A stretch of DNA of 64,000 nucleotides from Pseudomonas sp. TH43 (GTDB lineage: Bacteria; Pseudomonadota; Gammaproteobacteria; Pseudomonadales; Pseudomonadaceae): NCBI RefSeq assembly GCF_016650635.1, contig NZ_JAEKFI010000004.1:744001-808000 (forward strand). Direction: 5' to 3'. Each line of letters opens with the position of its first letter. Position 1 is the first letter of the stretch. Positions 43,415 to 51,562 of this stretch are shown piece after piece. Position numbers and translations under genes: made by a program. Below the pieces are notes generated by a model. It was not told the origin of the DNA. It saw only the letters and a list, made by a program, of their open reading frames with translations, and searched no databases.

Positions 43415-43969
43415 ATGAACCGCACCGGCCGCACCCTTGCCTTGGGCTGCCTGTTGCTCCTTCAGCCCCTGCTCGCGCATGCACAAGCAGGCGGCAACTC
43501 GTTGTTGATCCCGGCGATGGGTCGTTGCACCCTCAATACTCAGCCGCAAGATGTCACGCAGGCCTTGGCCGCGTGTCAAAAAGCGGCGGACGAAGGGGAT
43601 GCGCAAGCGCAATACGAGTTGGGTGAGTTCTACTACGACGGCAAAAACGCGCCACGCGACCTCAATCAAGCCCTGAGCTATTTCGAAAAAGCCTCGTTGC
43701 AAGGCCACGCTCAGGCGCAATTCAAACTCGGCACGATGTTCTTCCACGGTGAAGGCGTGCAAGCCAATAACATTCAGGCGTACATCGTGCTGAAGATGGC
43801 TGCAGTCAACGGCGCTGAAGATGCGCTGGACACGGCTGACGAAGTTTCCGAAAAAATGTCTCGCGAAGACCTTGAGACTGCCACGCAGGTGCTCGGGCAA
43901 ATTTTCCGTAAATACCTGATGGAATTGCAGAGCGCCGACGGGCGCACGCCGTTTTCACCATTGCCTTAA
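43415..43969 (+). CDS. Sel1/TPR-repeat protein, secreted
   Basis: A 184-residue protein with a signal peptide (1-24, ending AHAQA) and two Sel1-like repeats (ADEGDAQAQYELGEFYYDG and ASLQGHAQAQFKLGTMFFHG). Such solenoids mediate protein contacts, usually in the periplasm. AGAGGT lies before the ATG at 43415. The same position is taken by a similar protein next to hemL in P. aeruginosa as I recall. Partner unknown. Confidence 0.83.
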   Translation: MNRTGRTLALGCLLLLQPLLAHAQAGGNSLLIPAMGRCTLNTQPQDVTQALAACQKAADEGDAQAQYELGEFYYDGKNAPRDLNQALSYFEKASLQGHAQAQFKLGTMFFHGEGVQANNIQAYIVLKMAAVNGAEDALDTADEVSEKMSREDLETATQVLGQIFRKYLMELQSADGRTPFSPLP

Positions 43970-43986
43970 GGGCTGTGGAGATTAAC

Positions 43987-44134
43987 TGTGGTGAGGGGAT
44001 TTATCCCCGACCGGCTGCGTAGCAGTCGCAAATCCAATCAATGAGGTGTGTCAGATAAAACCTGGTTGCAGGATTTAGGGCCGCTTCGCAGCCCAACGGG
44101 GCGGTGCGACGTTTCGCTAAATCCCCTCGCCACA
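43987..44134. repeat. Long inverted repeat with TGTGGTGAGGGGATTTA ends
   Basis: Outer arms TGTGGTGAGGGGATTTA and TAAATCCCCTCGCCACA differ at one position; inner GGCTGCG and CGCAGCC segments also pair. About 148 bases between two convergent genes. The outer arm is shared with the hairpin at 24047-24074. No reading frame inside. Confidence 0.7.
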
Positions 44135-44159
44135 AATCATTTCAAATCCAGATCCGGTT

Positions 44160-44489
44160 TTACTTCTCAGGCATCGGCATCGGGAATGGCATGACATTGC
44201 CGACCGCGCCGCGGGCTTCGCTGATTTTCGGGGTGCCCAGACGTTCCACCTCATCGATGCGCACAATCGAATGCATTGGCACAAAGCTGCGCACCACGCC
44301 TTCGAACTGCGCCTTGAGCTTTTCTTCGCTCGGGTCGACGACCACTTGCGTGCGCTCGCCAAAGACGAACTCTTCCACTTCCAGGAAACCCCACAGATCA
44401 CTTTGATAGATCTGCTTGGCGTACATTTCGAACACCTGGCCCTGGTTGAGGAAAATCACCTTGTAGATTGGAGCTTCGCGTTTGGTCAT
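44160..44489 (-). CDS. DUF1820 family protein
   Basis: A 109-residue cytosolic protein of DUF1820, recognisable by YKVIFLNQGQVFEMYAKQIY and the following VEEFVFGE. The C-terminus is Pro/Met-rich. The ATG at 44489 is favoured; the longer frame to 44630 would overlap the start of the divergent miaB and is rejected. Family function unknown; its place before miaB is kept in P. aeruginosa. Confidence 0.85.
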   Translation of the reverse strand: MTKREAPIYKVIFLNQGQVFEMYAKQIYQSDLWGFLEVEEFVFGERTQVVVDPSEEKLKAQFEGVVRSFVPMHSIVRIDEVERLGTPKISEARGAVGNVMPFPMPMPEK

Positions 44490-44622
44490 GGCGGGCGGAC
44501 AACATCGGGGATAAAAATGAGGGCGCGAACTATAGCATAGCCACCGGACGCACAGCGGTAGGAACCTGACAGCATGTTCCCTATAATGCGCGGTTCTTTG
44601 AATCACGTGACGACCAAAATCC

Positions 44623-45951
44623 ATGGCCAAGAAGCTTTACATCGAAACCCACGGTTGCCAGATGAACGAGTACGACAGCTCGCGCATGGTCGATCTGCTG
44701 GGTGAACATCAGGCCCTGGAAGTCACCGCCCGGGCGGAAGACGCAGACGTGATTCTGCTCAACACCTGTTCGATCCGCGAACGCGCCCAGGACCGGGTGT
44801 ACTCGCAACTGGGTCGCTGGCGCGAACTGAAACTGGCCAATCCTGAAATGGTGATCGCCGTCGGCGGTTGCGTGGCCAGTCAGGAAGGCGCGGCCATCCG
44901 TGATCGCGCACCGTACGTCGACGTGGTCTTCGGCCCGCAAACCCTGCACCGCCTGCCGGAAATGATCGACGCCGCGCGCATCACCAAGCTGCCGCAAGTC
45001 GATGTGTCGTTCCCGGAAATCGAAAAATTCGACCACTTGCCCGAGCCGCGTATCGATGGCCCGAGCGCCTACGTGTCGGTAATGGAAGGTTGCAGCAAGT
45101 ACTGCACGTTCTGCGTGGTGCCGTACACCCGTGGCGAAGAAGTCAGCCGGCCGTTCGACGACGTGATCGCCGAAGTCATCCACCTCGCCGAGAACGGCGT
45201 GCGTGAAGTGACTCTGCTGGGGCAGAACGTCAACGGTTATCGCGGTACGACCCATGATGGGCGCCTGGCCGATCTCGCCGAGCTGATTCGCGTCGTCGCC
45301 GCCATCGATGGCATCGACCGCATTCGCTACACCACTTCGCACCCGCTGGAGTTCTCAGACAGCCTGATCCAGGCCCACGCCGACGTGCCGGAACTGGTCA
45401 AGCATCTGCACTTGCCGGTGCAATCGGGTTCCGACCGGATTCTGGCGGCGATGAAGCGCAACCACACCGCACTGGAGTACAAATCCAAGCTGCGCAAACT
45501 GCGTGCGGCGGTGCCGGGCATCTGCATCAGTTCGGACTTTATCGTCGGCTTCCCTGGTGAAACCGAGAAAGATTTCGAGCAGACCATGAAGCTGATTGCC
45601 GACGTCGGTTTCGATTTCTCCTATTCCTTCGTTTATAGCCAGCGCCCCGGCACTCCGGCGGCTGATCTGGCCGACGACACGCCGGAAGAGCTGAAAAAAG
45701 AACGCCTGAACGCCCTGCAACATCGCCTGAATCAGCAAGGGTTTGAGATCAGCCGACAAATGGTTGGCTCGATCCAGCGCATTCTGGTGACCGATTACTC
45801 GAAAAAAGATCCGGGTGAACTGCAAGGGCGCACCGAGAATAATCGAATCGTCAACTTCCGCTGCGACAATCCAACCCTGATCGGTCAGTTCGCCGACGTG
45901 CACATCGATGCGGCGCAACCGCACTCGCTGCGCGGCTCGCTGATCCAGTAA
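44623..45951 (+). CDS. miaB: tRNA-2-methylthio-N6-dimethylallyladenosine synthase
   Basis: Adds the 2-methylthio group to i6A37 of tRNA using radical SAM chemistry. The 442-residue protein has the N-terminal UPF0004 domain with ETHGCQMNEYDSSRM, the radical SAM cluster Cys157, Cys161 and Cys164 in CSKYCTFCVVPYTRG, and a C-terminal TRAM domain. The cysteine positions equal those of E. coli MiaB. Confidence 0.97.
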   Translation: MAKKLYIETHGCQMNEYDSSRMVDLLGEHQALEVTARAEDADVILLNTCSIRERAQDRVYSQLGRWRELKLANPEMVIAVGGCVASQEGAAIRDRAPYVDVVFGPQTLHRLPEMIDAARITKLPQVDVSFPEIEKFDHLPEPRIDGPSAYVSVMEGCSKYCTFCVVPYTRGEEVSRPFDDVIAEVIHLAENGVREVTLLGQNVNGYRGTTHDGRLADLAELIRVVAAIDGIDRIRYTTSHPLEFSDSLIQAHADVPELVKHLHLPVQSGSDRILAAMKRNHTALEYKSKLRKLRAAVPGICISSDFIVGFPGETEKDFEQTMKLIADVGFDFSYSFVYSQRPGTPAADLADDTPEELKKERLNALQHRLNQQGFEISRQMVGSIQRILVTDYSKKDPGELQGRTENNRIVNFRCDNPTLIGQFADVHIDAAQPHSLRGSLIQ

Positions 45952-45964
45952 TCAACGCAAACCC

Positions 45965-46052
45965 GTAGGAGCAAGGCTTGCCCGCGATGGCCGCGCTGCA
46001 GTCTGTCTGGTAGGCCGCGTCATCGTTCATCGCGAGCAAGCTTTGCTCCTAC
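45965..46052. repeat. REP pair between miaB and phoH
   Basis: GTAGGAGCAAGGCTTGCCCG and the inverted arm CGCGAGCAAGCTTTGCTCCTAC around a 38-base spacer that itself holds GGCCGCG repeats. A probable terminator for miaB. Confidence 0.8.
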
Positions 46053-46154
46053 AGGCCGGTGTTGGGTGTTGGAATATTTAAGAGCTTTCGCACCCAAGCC
46101 TCTGGCGTTATCCTTGATTTCATCTTAATTGCCCCAGGGCGGCTAAATACGACC

Positions 46155-47153
46155 TTGAACGCACCCATAGAAACACATCGTTTTATCCTCGAGCCCTTTG
46201 AGGCTCGCCGCTTCGCCAATCTGTGCGGGCAATTCGACGAGCATTTGCGCTTGATCGAACAGCGCCTGACCATCGAGATCCGCAACCGCGGCAATCAGTT
46301 CGAGCTGATCGGCGACCCCAAGCACACCACGTCTGCGGAAAACCTGCTGCGCCGCCTGTACCGGGAAACCAAGGGTACCGAGCTGTCGCCAGACATCGTG
46401 CACCTGTTCCTCCAGGAATCGGCCGTCGTCGAGCTGGACAATCACGCCCCCGCCGAAGCCTCCGTCGCCCTGCGCACCAAGAAAGGCATGATTCGCCCAC
46501 GCGGCTTGAATCAGCTGCGCTACGTGAAGGAAATCCTCGGCAACGACATCAACTTCGGCATTGGTCCGGCCGGTACCGGCAAGACCTATCTGGCCGTGGC
46601 CTGCGCTGTCGACGCACTGGAACGCGAGCAGATCCGGCGCATCCTGCTGGTGCGTCCGGCGGTTGAAGCGGGTGAAAAACTCGGCTTCCTGCCCGGCGAC
46701 CTGTCGCAGAAGATCGACCCGTACCTGCGCCCGCTCTACGACGCACTCTACGAAATGCTCGGCTTCGAATACGTCGCCAAGCTGATCGAACGCCAAGTGA
46801 TCGAAGTCGCGCCGCTGGCCTACATGCGTGGCCGCACGCTGAACAACAGCTTCATCATCCTCGACGAAAGCCAGAACACCACCGTCGAACAAATGAAGAT
46901 GTTCCTCACCCGGATCGGCTTCGGCTCTACAGCGGTCATCACCGGTGACATCACCCAGGTCGACCTGCCGAAAGGCACCAAATCGGGTCTGCACCATGTG
47001 ATCGAAGTGCTTAAAGACGTGCCAGGCATCAGCTTCACGCACTTCATGCCCAAAGACGTCGTGCGCCATCCTTTGGTCCAGCGGATCGTCGAAGCCTACG
47101 AGCGCTTCGAAAACCGTGACGAAGCCCCCAAGGACACCTCGCGAAATGCTTGA
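46155..47153 (+). CDS. ybeZ: PhoH-like ATPase (YbeZ)
   Basis: A 332-residue PhoH-family ATPase. A KH-like N-terminal part (residues 1-100) precedes the P-loop GPAGTGKTYLAVA and the Walker B-type FIILDESQNTT. PhoH proteins work with YbeY in rRNA maturation and ribosome quality control. The start is placed at TTG 46155 (product LNAPIETHRFILEP), as in the pseudomonad homologues I recall; the ribosome site is weak and longer in-frame starts exist, so the N-terminus is uncertain. It overlaps ybeY by 8 bases. Confidence 0.9.
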   Translation: MNAPIETHRFILEPFEARRFANLCGQFDEHLRLIEQRLTIEIRNRGNQFELIGDPKHTTSAENLLRRLYRETKGTELSPDIVHLFLQESAVVELDNHAPAEASVALRTKKGMIRPRGLNQLRYVKEILGNDINFGIGPAGTGKTYLAVACAVDALEREQIRRILLVRPAVEAGEKLGFLPGDLSQKIDPYLRPLYDALYEMLGFEYVAKLIERQVIEVAPLAYMRGRTLNNSFIILDESQNTTVEQMKMFLTRIGFGSTAVITGDITQVDLPKGTKSGLHHVIEVLKDVPGISFTHFMPKDVVRHPLVQRIVEAYERFENRDEAPKDTSRNA

Positions 47154-47646
47154 GCTAGACCTGCAAATCGCGACTGACGCGAACGCGCCGAGTGAGGCCG
47201 ACTTCCGCCTGTGGTGCGAACTGGCCCTGCGCCAGCGCACCGCTGACTCGGAAATGACCATTCGTCTGGTTGACGAGGAAGAAGGTCGTGAGCTCAATCA
47301 CACCTGGCGCCACAAGGATTACGCGACCAACGTCCTGTCGTTCCCGGCCGAAGTGCCCGACGAGTTTCTCGACATCCCATTGCTCGGCGATCTGGTGATC
47401 TGCGTGGCCGTGGTCGAGCGCGAAGCCGCCGAGCAAGGCAAGGAACTAAAGGCCCATTGGGCGCATCTGGTCATTCACGGCTGCTTGCATCTGCTTGGTT
47501 ACGACCATATAGATGATGAAGAAGCCGAAGAAATGGAAGCACTGGAACGAACGTTGCTTGCCGAATTGGGCTATCCCGATCCGTACGCGGACGACGAAAT
47601 CGAAACCGAAACATCCCCTATCGTTACAACAAAGGATTCAGAGTAA
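47146..47646 (+). CDS. ybeY: Endoribonuclease YbeY
   Basis: Single-strand-specific endoribonuclease for 16S rRNA 3-prime processing and 70S quality control. A 166-residue protein with the zinc motif HGCLHLLGYDH (H-x3-H-x5-H). The ATG at 47146 lies inside the 3-prime end of phoH; a start at 47116 would sit deeper inside it. The C-terminal 20 residues are acidic. Coupled with phoH upstream and corC five bases downstream. Confidence 0.95.
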   Translation: MLELDLQIATDANAPSEADFRLWCELALRQRTADSEMTIRLVDEEEGRELNHTWRHKDYATNVLSFPAEVPDEFLDIPLLGDLVICVAVVEREAAEQGKELKAHWAHLVIHGCLHLLGYDHIDDEEAEEMEALERTLLAELGYPDPYADDEIETETSPIVTTKDSE

Positions 47647-47651
47647 TCGCT

Positions 47652-48491
47652 ATGAGCGAAGATCGATCGAGCAACGGGCAGAAGTCATGGCTGGGTAAAC
47701 TGACCCAGGCTTTTGCCCACGAGCCGAAGAACCGCCAGGAGCTCCTTGAGCTGCTGCGTGATGCACATCAGAACAAACTGCTGGACAGCGAAGCGCTGGC
47801 CATCGTCGAAGGCGCCATTCAGGTGGCTGACCTGCAAGTACGCGACATCATGGTCCCGCGCTCGCAGATGATCAGCATCAAGGCGACCCAGACACCGCGT
47901 GAGTTTCTCCCGGCCGTGGTCGACTCGGCCCACTCGCGCTATCCGGTTATCGGCGAAAGCCATGACGACGTGATGGGCGTGCTGCTGGCCAAAGATCTGC
48001 TCCCGTTGATCCTCAAGGAGAACGGTGACAGCTTCAACATCAAGGATCTGCTGCGCCCGGCCACCTTCGTGCCGGAGTCCAAGCGTCTGAACGTGTTGTT
48101 GCGTGAATTCCGCGCCAACCACAACCACATGGCCATCGTCATCGACGAATATGGCGGCGTGGCCGGTCTGGTGACGATTGAAGACGTGCTGGAACAGATC
48201 GTCGGCGACATCGAAGACGAACACGACGTCGAAGAAGACAGCTACATCAAGCCGCTGCCAAGTGGCGACTTTCTGATCAAGGCCCTGACGCCGATCGAGA
48301 ACTTCAACGAGTTCTTCGACAGCGAGTTCTCCGACGACGAATTCGACACTGTCGGCGGCCTGGTGATGAGCGCGTTCGGGCACTTGCCAAAACGTAATGA
48401 AATCACTGAAATCGGCGCCTATCGTTTCCGCATCCTGAACGCCGACAGCCGTCGGATTCATTTGCTGCGACTGACGCCAATCGCCCGGTAA
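47652..48491 (+). CDS. corC: HlyC/CorC family CBS-domain protein
   Basis: A 279-residue cytosolic protein linked to magnesium/cobalt homeostasis. Two CBS domains (about 65-195, with VRDIMVPRSQMISI and VVIDEYGGVAGLVTIEDVLE) are followed by the CorC_HlyC domain with DEFDTVGGLVMSAFGHLP. The acidic stretch IEDEHDVEED lies between them. It sits in the conserved ybeZ-ybeY-corC-lnt order and likely shares that transcript. Confidence 0.94.
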   Translation: MSEDRSSNGQKSWLGKLTQAFAHEPKNRQELLELLRDAHQNKLLDSEALAIVEGAIQVADLQVRDIMVPRSQMISIKATQTPREFLPAVVDSAHSRYPVIGESHDDVMGVLLAKDLLPLILKENGDSFNIKDLLRPATFVPESKRLNVLLREFRANHNHMAIVIDEYGGVAGLVTIEDVLEQIVGDIEDEHDVEEDSYIKPLPSGDFLIKALTPIENFNEFFDSEFSDDEFDTVGGLVMSAFGHLPKRNEITEIGAYRFRILNADSRRIHLLRLTPIAR

Positions 48492-48508
48492 AAAATCTAA
48501 GGACTGAA

Positions 48509-50032
48509 ATGCGCTGGACAACCCGCCCCGGCTGGCCCGGTAACCTGCTGGCCGTGGCGGCCGGTGCAATCACCACATTCGCTCTGGCACCGTTCAACAT
48601 CTGGCCGCTGGCTTTGCTCGCGGTCGGCTTGTTCTATGCCGGTTTGCGTGAGCTGAGTCCGCGTCAGGCGCTGGGCCGTGGCTGGTGCTTCGGTTTCGGC
48701 CTGTTTGGCGCCGGCACCAGCTGGATCTATTACAGCATTCACCATTTCGGCGGCGCTTCAGTGCTGCTGGCCGGGTTCCTGATGCTGTTGTTCACGGCCG
48801 CGATCGCATGGTTCTTCGCGCTGCCAGCCTGGCTATGGGCGCGCTGGTTGCGACGTAACGAAGCGCCGGTGGCCGATGCCCTGGCATTTGCTGCGTTGTG
48901 GGTCGGCCAGGAAGCGTTTCGTGGCTGGTTCCTCACCGGGTTCCCGTGGTTGTATTCCGGTTACAGTCAGCTCGACGGCCCGTTATCCGGCCTCGCCCCC
49001 GTCGGTGGCATGTGGCTGGTGTCGTTCGTGCTGGCGTTGACGGCGGCGCTGATCTACAACACACCGCGCCTGCTGCAAACCGGTCGCAAAGCTTTTGTCG
49101 TCGCCGGTCTGCTACTGCTGGTCGGGCCTTGGGTCGCGGGTATCGCCCTCAAGGGCCACGCCTGGACCAGCCCTTCTGGCGCACCACTGACCGTTGCCGC
49201 GATTCAGGGTAACGTCGAACAAAGCATGAAATGGGATCCGGCGCAGCTCAACGCCCAACTGGCGCTGTACCGCGATCTGAGCTTTCGCTCGAAACCGGTG
49301 GACCTGCTGATCTGGCCGGAAACCGCCGTGCCGGTGCTCAAGGAGTCCGCCGAGGGCTACCTGGCCATGATGGGCAACTTCGCTGCTGAGCGTAAATCGG
49401 CGCTGATCACTGGCGTGCCAATCCGCGAGACGGTTCGTCACGAAAAACGCTTCTTCAACGGTATCACCGTGGTTGGCGAAGGCGACGGTACTTACCTCAA
49501 GCAGAAACTGGTGCCATTTGGCGAATACGTGCCATTGCAGGATGTATTGCGTGGGCTGATTGCTTTCTTCGACTTGCCGATGTCCGACTTCGCACGTGGC
49601 CCGGCCGATCAAGCGTTGTTACAGGCCAAGGGTTATCAGATTGCGCCGTTCATCTGCTACGAAGTGGTGTACCCGGAGTTCGCTGCCAGCCTGTCGGCAC
49701 GCAGCGATTTGCTGCTGACGATCAGCAACGACACTTGGTTCGGCACCTCGATCGGCCCGCTGCAACACTTGCAGATGGCGCAGATGCGCGCGCTGGAGGC
49801 GGGTCGCTGGATGATCCGTGCGACCAACAACGGCGTGACCGGGCTGATCAACCCTTATGGGCAGATCACCGAGCAGATCCCGCAGTTCGAGCAGGGCATT
49901 TTGTACGGCGAAGTGGTACCGATGCATAACCTGACGCCGTATCTGCAATGGCGCTCGTGGCCGTTGATCATCGTGTGCCTGCTGTTGTTTGGCTGGGCGC
50001 TGATGGCGAGCCGGATGTCGAAAACCCTTTAA
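48509..50032 (+). CDS. lnt: Apolipoprotein N-acyltransferase
   Basis: Attaches the third acyl chain to lipoproteins in the inner membrane. The 507-residue protein has an N-terminal membrane domain of six or more helices and a periplasmic nitrilase-like domain. The catalytic triad is visible at Glu271 (WPETAVP), Lys333 (QKLVPFGEY) and Cys383 (ICYEVV), close to E. coli E267/K335/C387. Last gene of the phoH-ybeY-corC-lnt group and followed by an REP pair. Confidence 0.96.
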   Translation: MRWTTRPGWPGNLLAVAAGAITTFALAPFNIWPLALLAVGLFYAGLRELSPRQALGRGWCFGFGLFGAGTSWIYYSIHHFGGASVLLAGFLMLLFTAAIAWFFALPAWLWARWLRRNEAPVADALAFAALWVGQEAFRGWFLTGFPWLYSGYSQLDGPLSGLAPVGGMWLVSFVLALTAALIYNTPRLLQTGRKAFVVAGLLLLVGPWVAGIALKGHAWTSPSGAPLTVAAIQGNVEQSMKWDPAQLNAQLALYRDLSFRSKPVDLLIWPETAVPVLKESAEGYLAMMGNFAAERKSALITGVPIRETVRHEKRFFNGITVVGEGDGTYLKQKLVPFGEYVPLQDVLRGLIAFFDLPMSDFARGPADQALLQAKGYQIAPFICYEVVYPEFAASLSARSDLLLTISNDTWFGTSIGPLQHLQMAQMRALEAGRWMIRATNNGVTGLINPYGQITEQIPQFEQGILYGEVVPMHNLTPYLQWRSWPLIIVCLLLFGWALMASRMSKTL

Positions 50033-50034
50033 AG

Positions 50035-50114
50035 CAAAAGATCGCAGCCTGCGGCAGCTCCTACACAGGACTTGTATTTTCCCTGTAGGAGCTGCCGCAG
50101 GCTGCGATCTTCTG
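50035..50114. repeat. REP pair between convergent lnt and ydcF
   Basis: CAAAAGATCGCAGCCTGCGG and the inverted CCGCAGGCTGCGATCTTCTG, one mismatch in the arm, around a TACACAGGACTTGTA-centred spacer. A likely bidirectional terminator. Confidence 0.85.
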
Positions 50115-50118
50115 ATCT

Positions 50119-50880
50119 TCAGCGATAGAAAAGCGAATACCCCACCTGCCCCACCGCCTCATTCAGTAACTGCCCGCTCTGCCAGATCGATTTGAACTCC
50201 GGCAGCCAGCCACCAAATGGCCGCGCATTGTCAGTGCCGAGAAAACCTACCGGAGCCGGCACCACTTCAAACCCTGCCTGCTCGAAACACCACACTGCGC
50301 GCGGCATATGCCACGCCTGCGTCACCACGACCACACGCTTGATCCCCTGTGGCAACAGCATGTCGGCGCTGAACTTCGCGTTTTCCCACGTCGTGCGGCT
50401 CTCGCCTTCCTGCCAACGAACGCTCACACCGAAGTCGTCCAGCAGGGAATCGGCCATCAACTTTGCTTCGGTCGGCGGCGTGCCGTAATGCAAGCCGCCA
50501 CTGGTCAGGATCGGCAACCCGGACGCCTTGGCCAATCGCGCGGCATAACGCTGGCGCTCAAGCCCGACGCCAGTCGGCTGATCTTCGCCCCAGGCCAGAT
50601 CGCCGCGCTCACGCCCGGAACCCAACACCACAATGGCATCAGCGCGCTGGGCCAGCGTCGTCCATTCCTGACGGGCCAACGGCGGCTCGCGCTCCAGCGC
50701 TTTGGCGCCCCATTGCACAACTACCGGCAGGCTCATCAACCAAAAGCCGCCAAAACCCATGGCAAAAAACAAACCCGCCAGTCGCGGCCGCGAGCGGCGC
50801 AGCCACCACGCGGCGAGCAACAGCAGCAACAGAATGCCGGGCGGCAATAGAAGTTGTTTGATGAAATAACGAAAAGGCAT
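50119..50880 (-). CDS. YdcF/ElyC family protein
   Basis: A 253-residue protein with two N-terminal transmembrane helices (about 8-26 and 32-55) and a periplasmic DUF218 domain. Typical segments are ADAIVVLGSGRER, GLPILTSGGLHYGT and RVVVVTQAWHMPRAVW. ElyC of this family supports peptidoglycan precursor (undecaprenyl phosphate) metabolism in E. coli. The start at 50880 is chosen since the domain begins there and the remaining upstream frame is unrelated. Confidence 0.87.
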   Translation of the reverse strand: MPFRYFIKQLLLPPGILLLLLLAAWWLRRSRPRLAGLFFAMGFGGFWLMSLPVVVQWGAKALEREPPLARQEWTTLAQRADAIVVLGSGRERGDLAWGEDQPTGVGLERQRYAARLAKASGLPILTSGGLHYGTPPTEAKLMADSLLDDFGVSVRWQEGESRTTWENAKFSADMLLPQGIKRVVVVTQAWHMPRAVWCFEQAGFEVVPAPVGFLGTDNARPFGGWLPEFKSIWQSGQLLNEAVGQVGYSLFYR

Positions 50881-50984
50881 CGGGCATCTCCAGAGATGCC
50901 CGAAGCCTAAGAGTGTTAATGAAGCGTTACAACCAGTAGGCGGGATCTTGCGGAAAAAGATCCGGTTCTTGACCTGCCATGCGT

Positions 50985-51308
50985 TTACTTGGCCTGCAAA
51001 GCACGTACCTTGACGGTGTCTCTGCCGGGCGCCTTGTCCTTGAGCCAGATGACCTTGGCCGAATGTGCTGCATCGAGCTGCTTCACTGCTTGTGACAGGC
51101 ATCCATGCGTTTCACGTTCACTACGATCCAGATAGGCCTTGACCAGTTTGAACTCGGCGGGGCTCAAGCCACGCAATTCCAGTTCCAGGGGGCGCTCGTC
51201 GCGCAGCCGGTCAGCGGTTTTTACTGCGTCCAGGGCCATCCCCAGACGATCGATCAACCTCTCGTACAACTCGGGTTTCGTCACTTTTTTTTGCCGTTGC
51301 TCCACCAT
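50985..51308 (-). CDS. Conserved small hypothetical protein
   Basis: A 107-residue, highly charged, probably helical cytosolic protein without membrane segment. Landmarks are KKVTKPELYERLIDRLGMAL and ELRGLSPAEFKLVKAYLDRS. AGGTGAGGG precedes the ATG, so it is well translated. It is divergent from leuS, a position that a small hypothetical gene also holds in P. aeruginosa as I recall. I do not recognise the function. Confidence 0.75.
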   Translation of the reverse strand: MVEQRQKKVTKPELYERLIDRLGMALDAVKTADRLRDERPLELELRGLSPAEFKLVKAYLDRSERETHGCLSQAVKQLDAAHSAKVIWLKDKAPGRDTVKVRALQAK

Positions 51309-51562
51309 CCCTCACCTCATTGAAGATAAGACTCACTCCCCAGTTAGAGCTTAGCTTCGCTATACAAACCGGCTGTACGCCGCGACCAACGGCCCCGACG
51401 CAAGTATTGCGGGGTATGTAGCTGTAATCAGGGTTTCCCTAGGCCAAGCGCGGTCATGTATGCTACGGCGCTTCCTGTAATTCCACTTCCAGCTCGTCCG
51501 GGCCAACCCCGAGACCTGCGTTGAAGAGGATTAGGCCACCCCTATCCAGTACAAAAGTAGCC

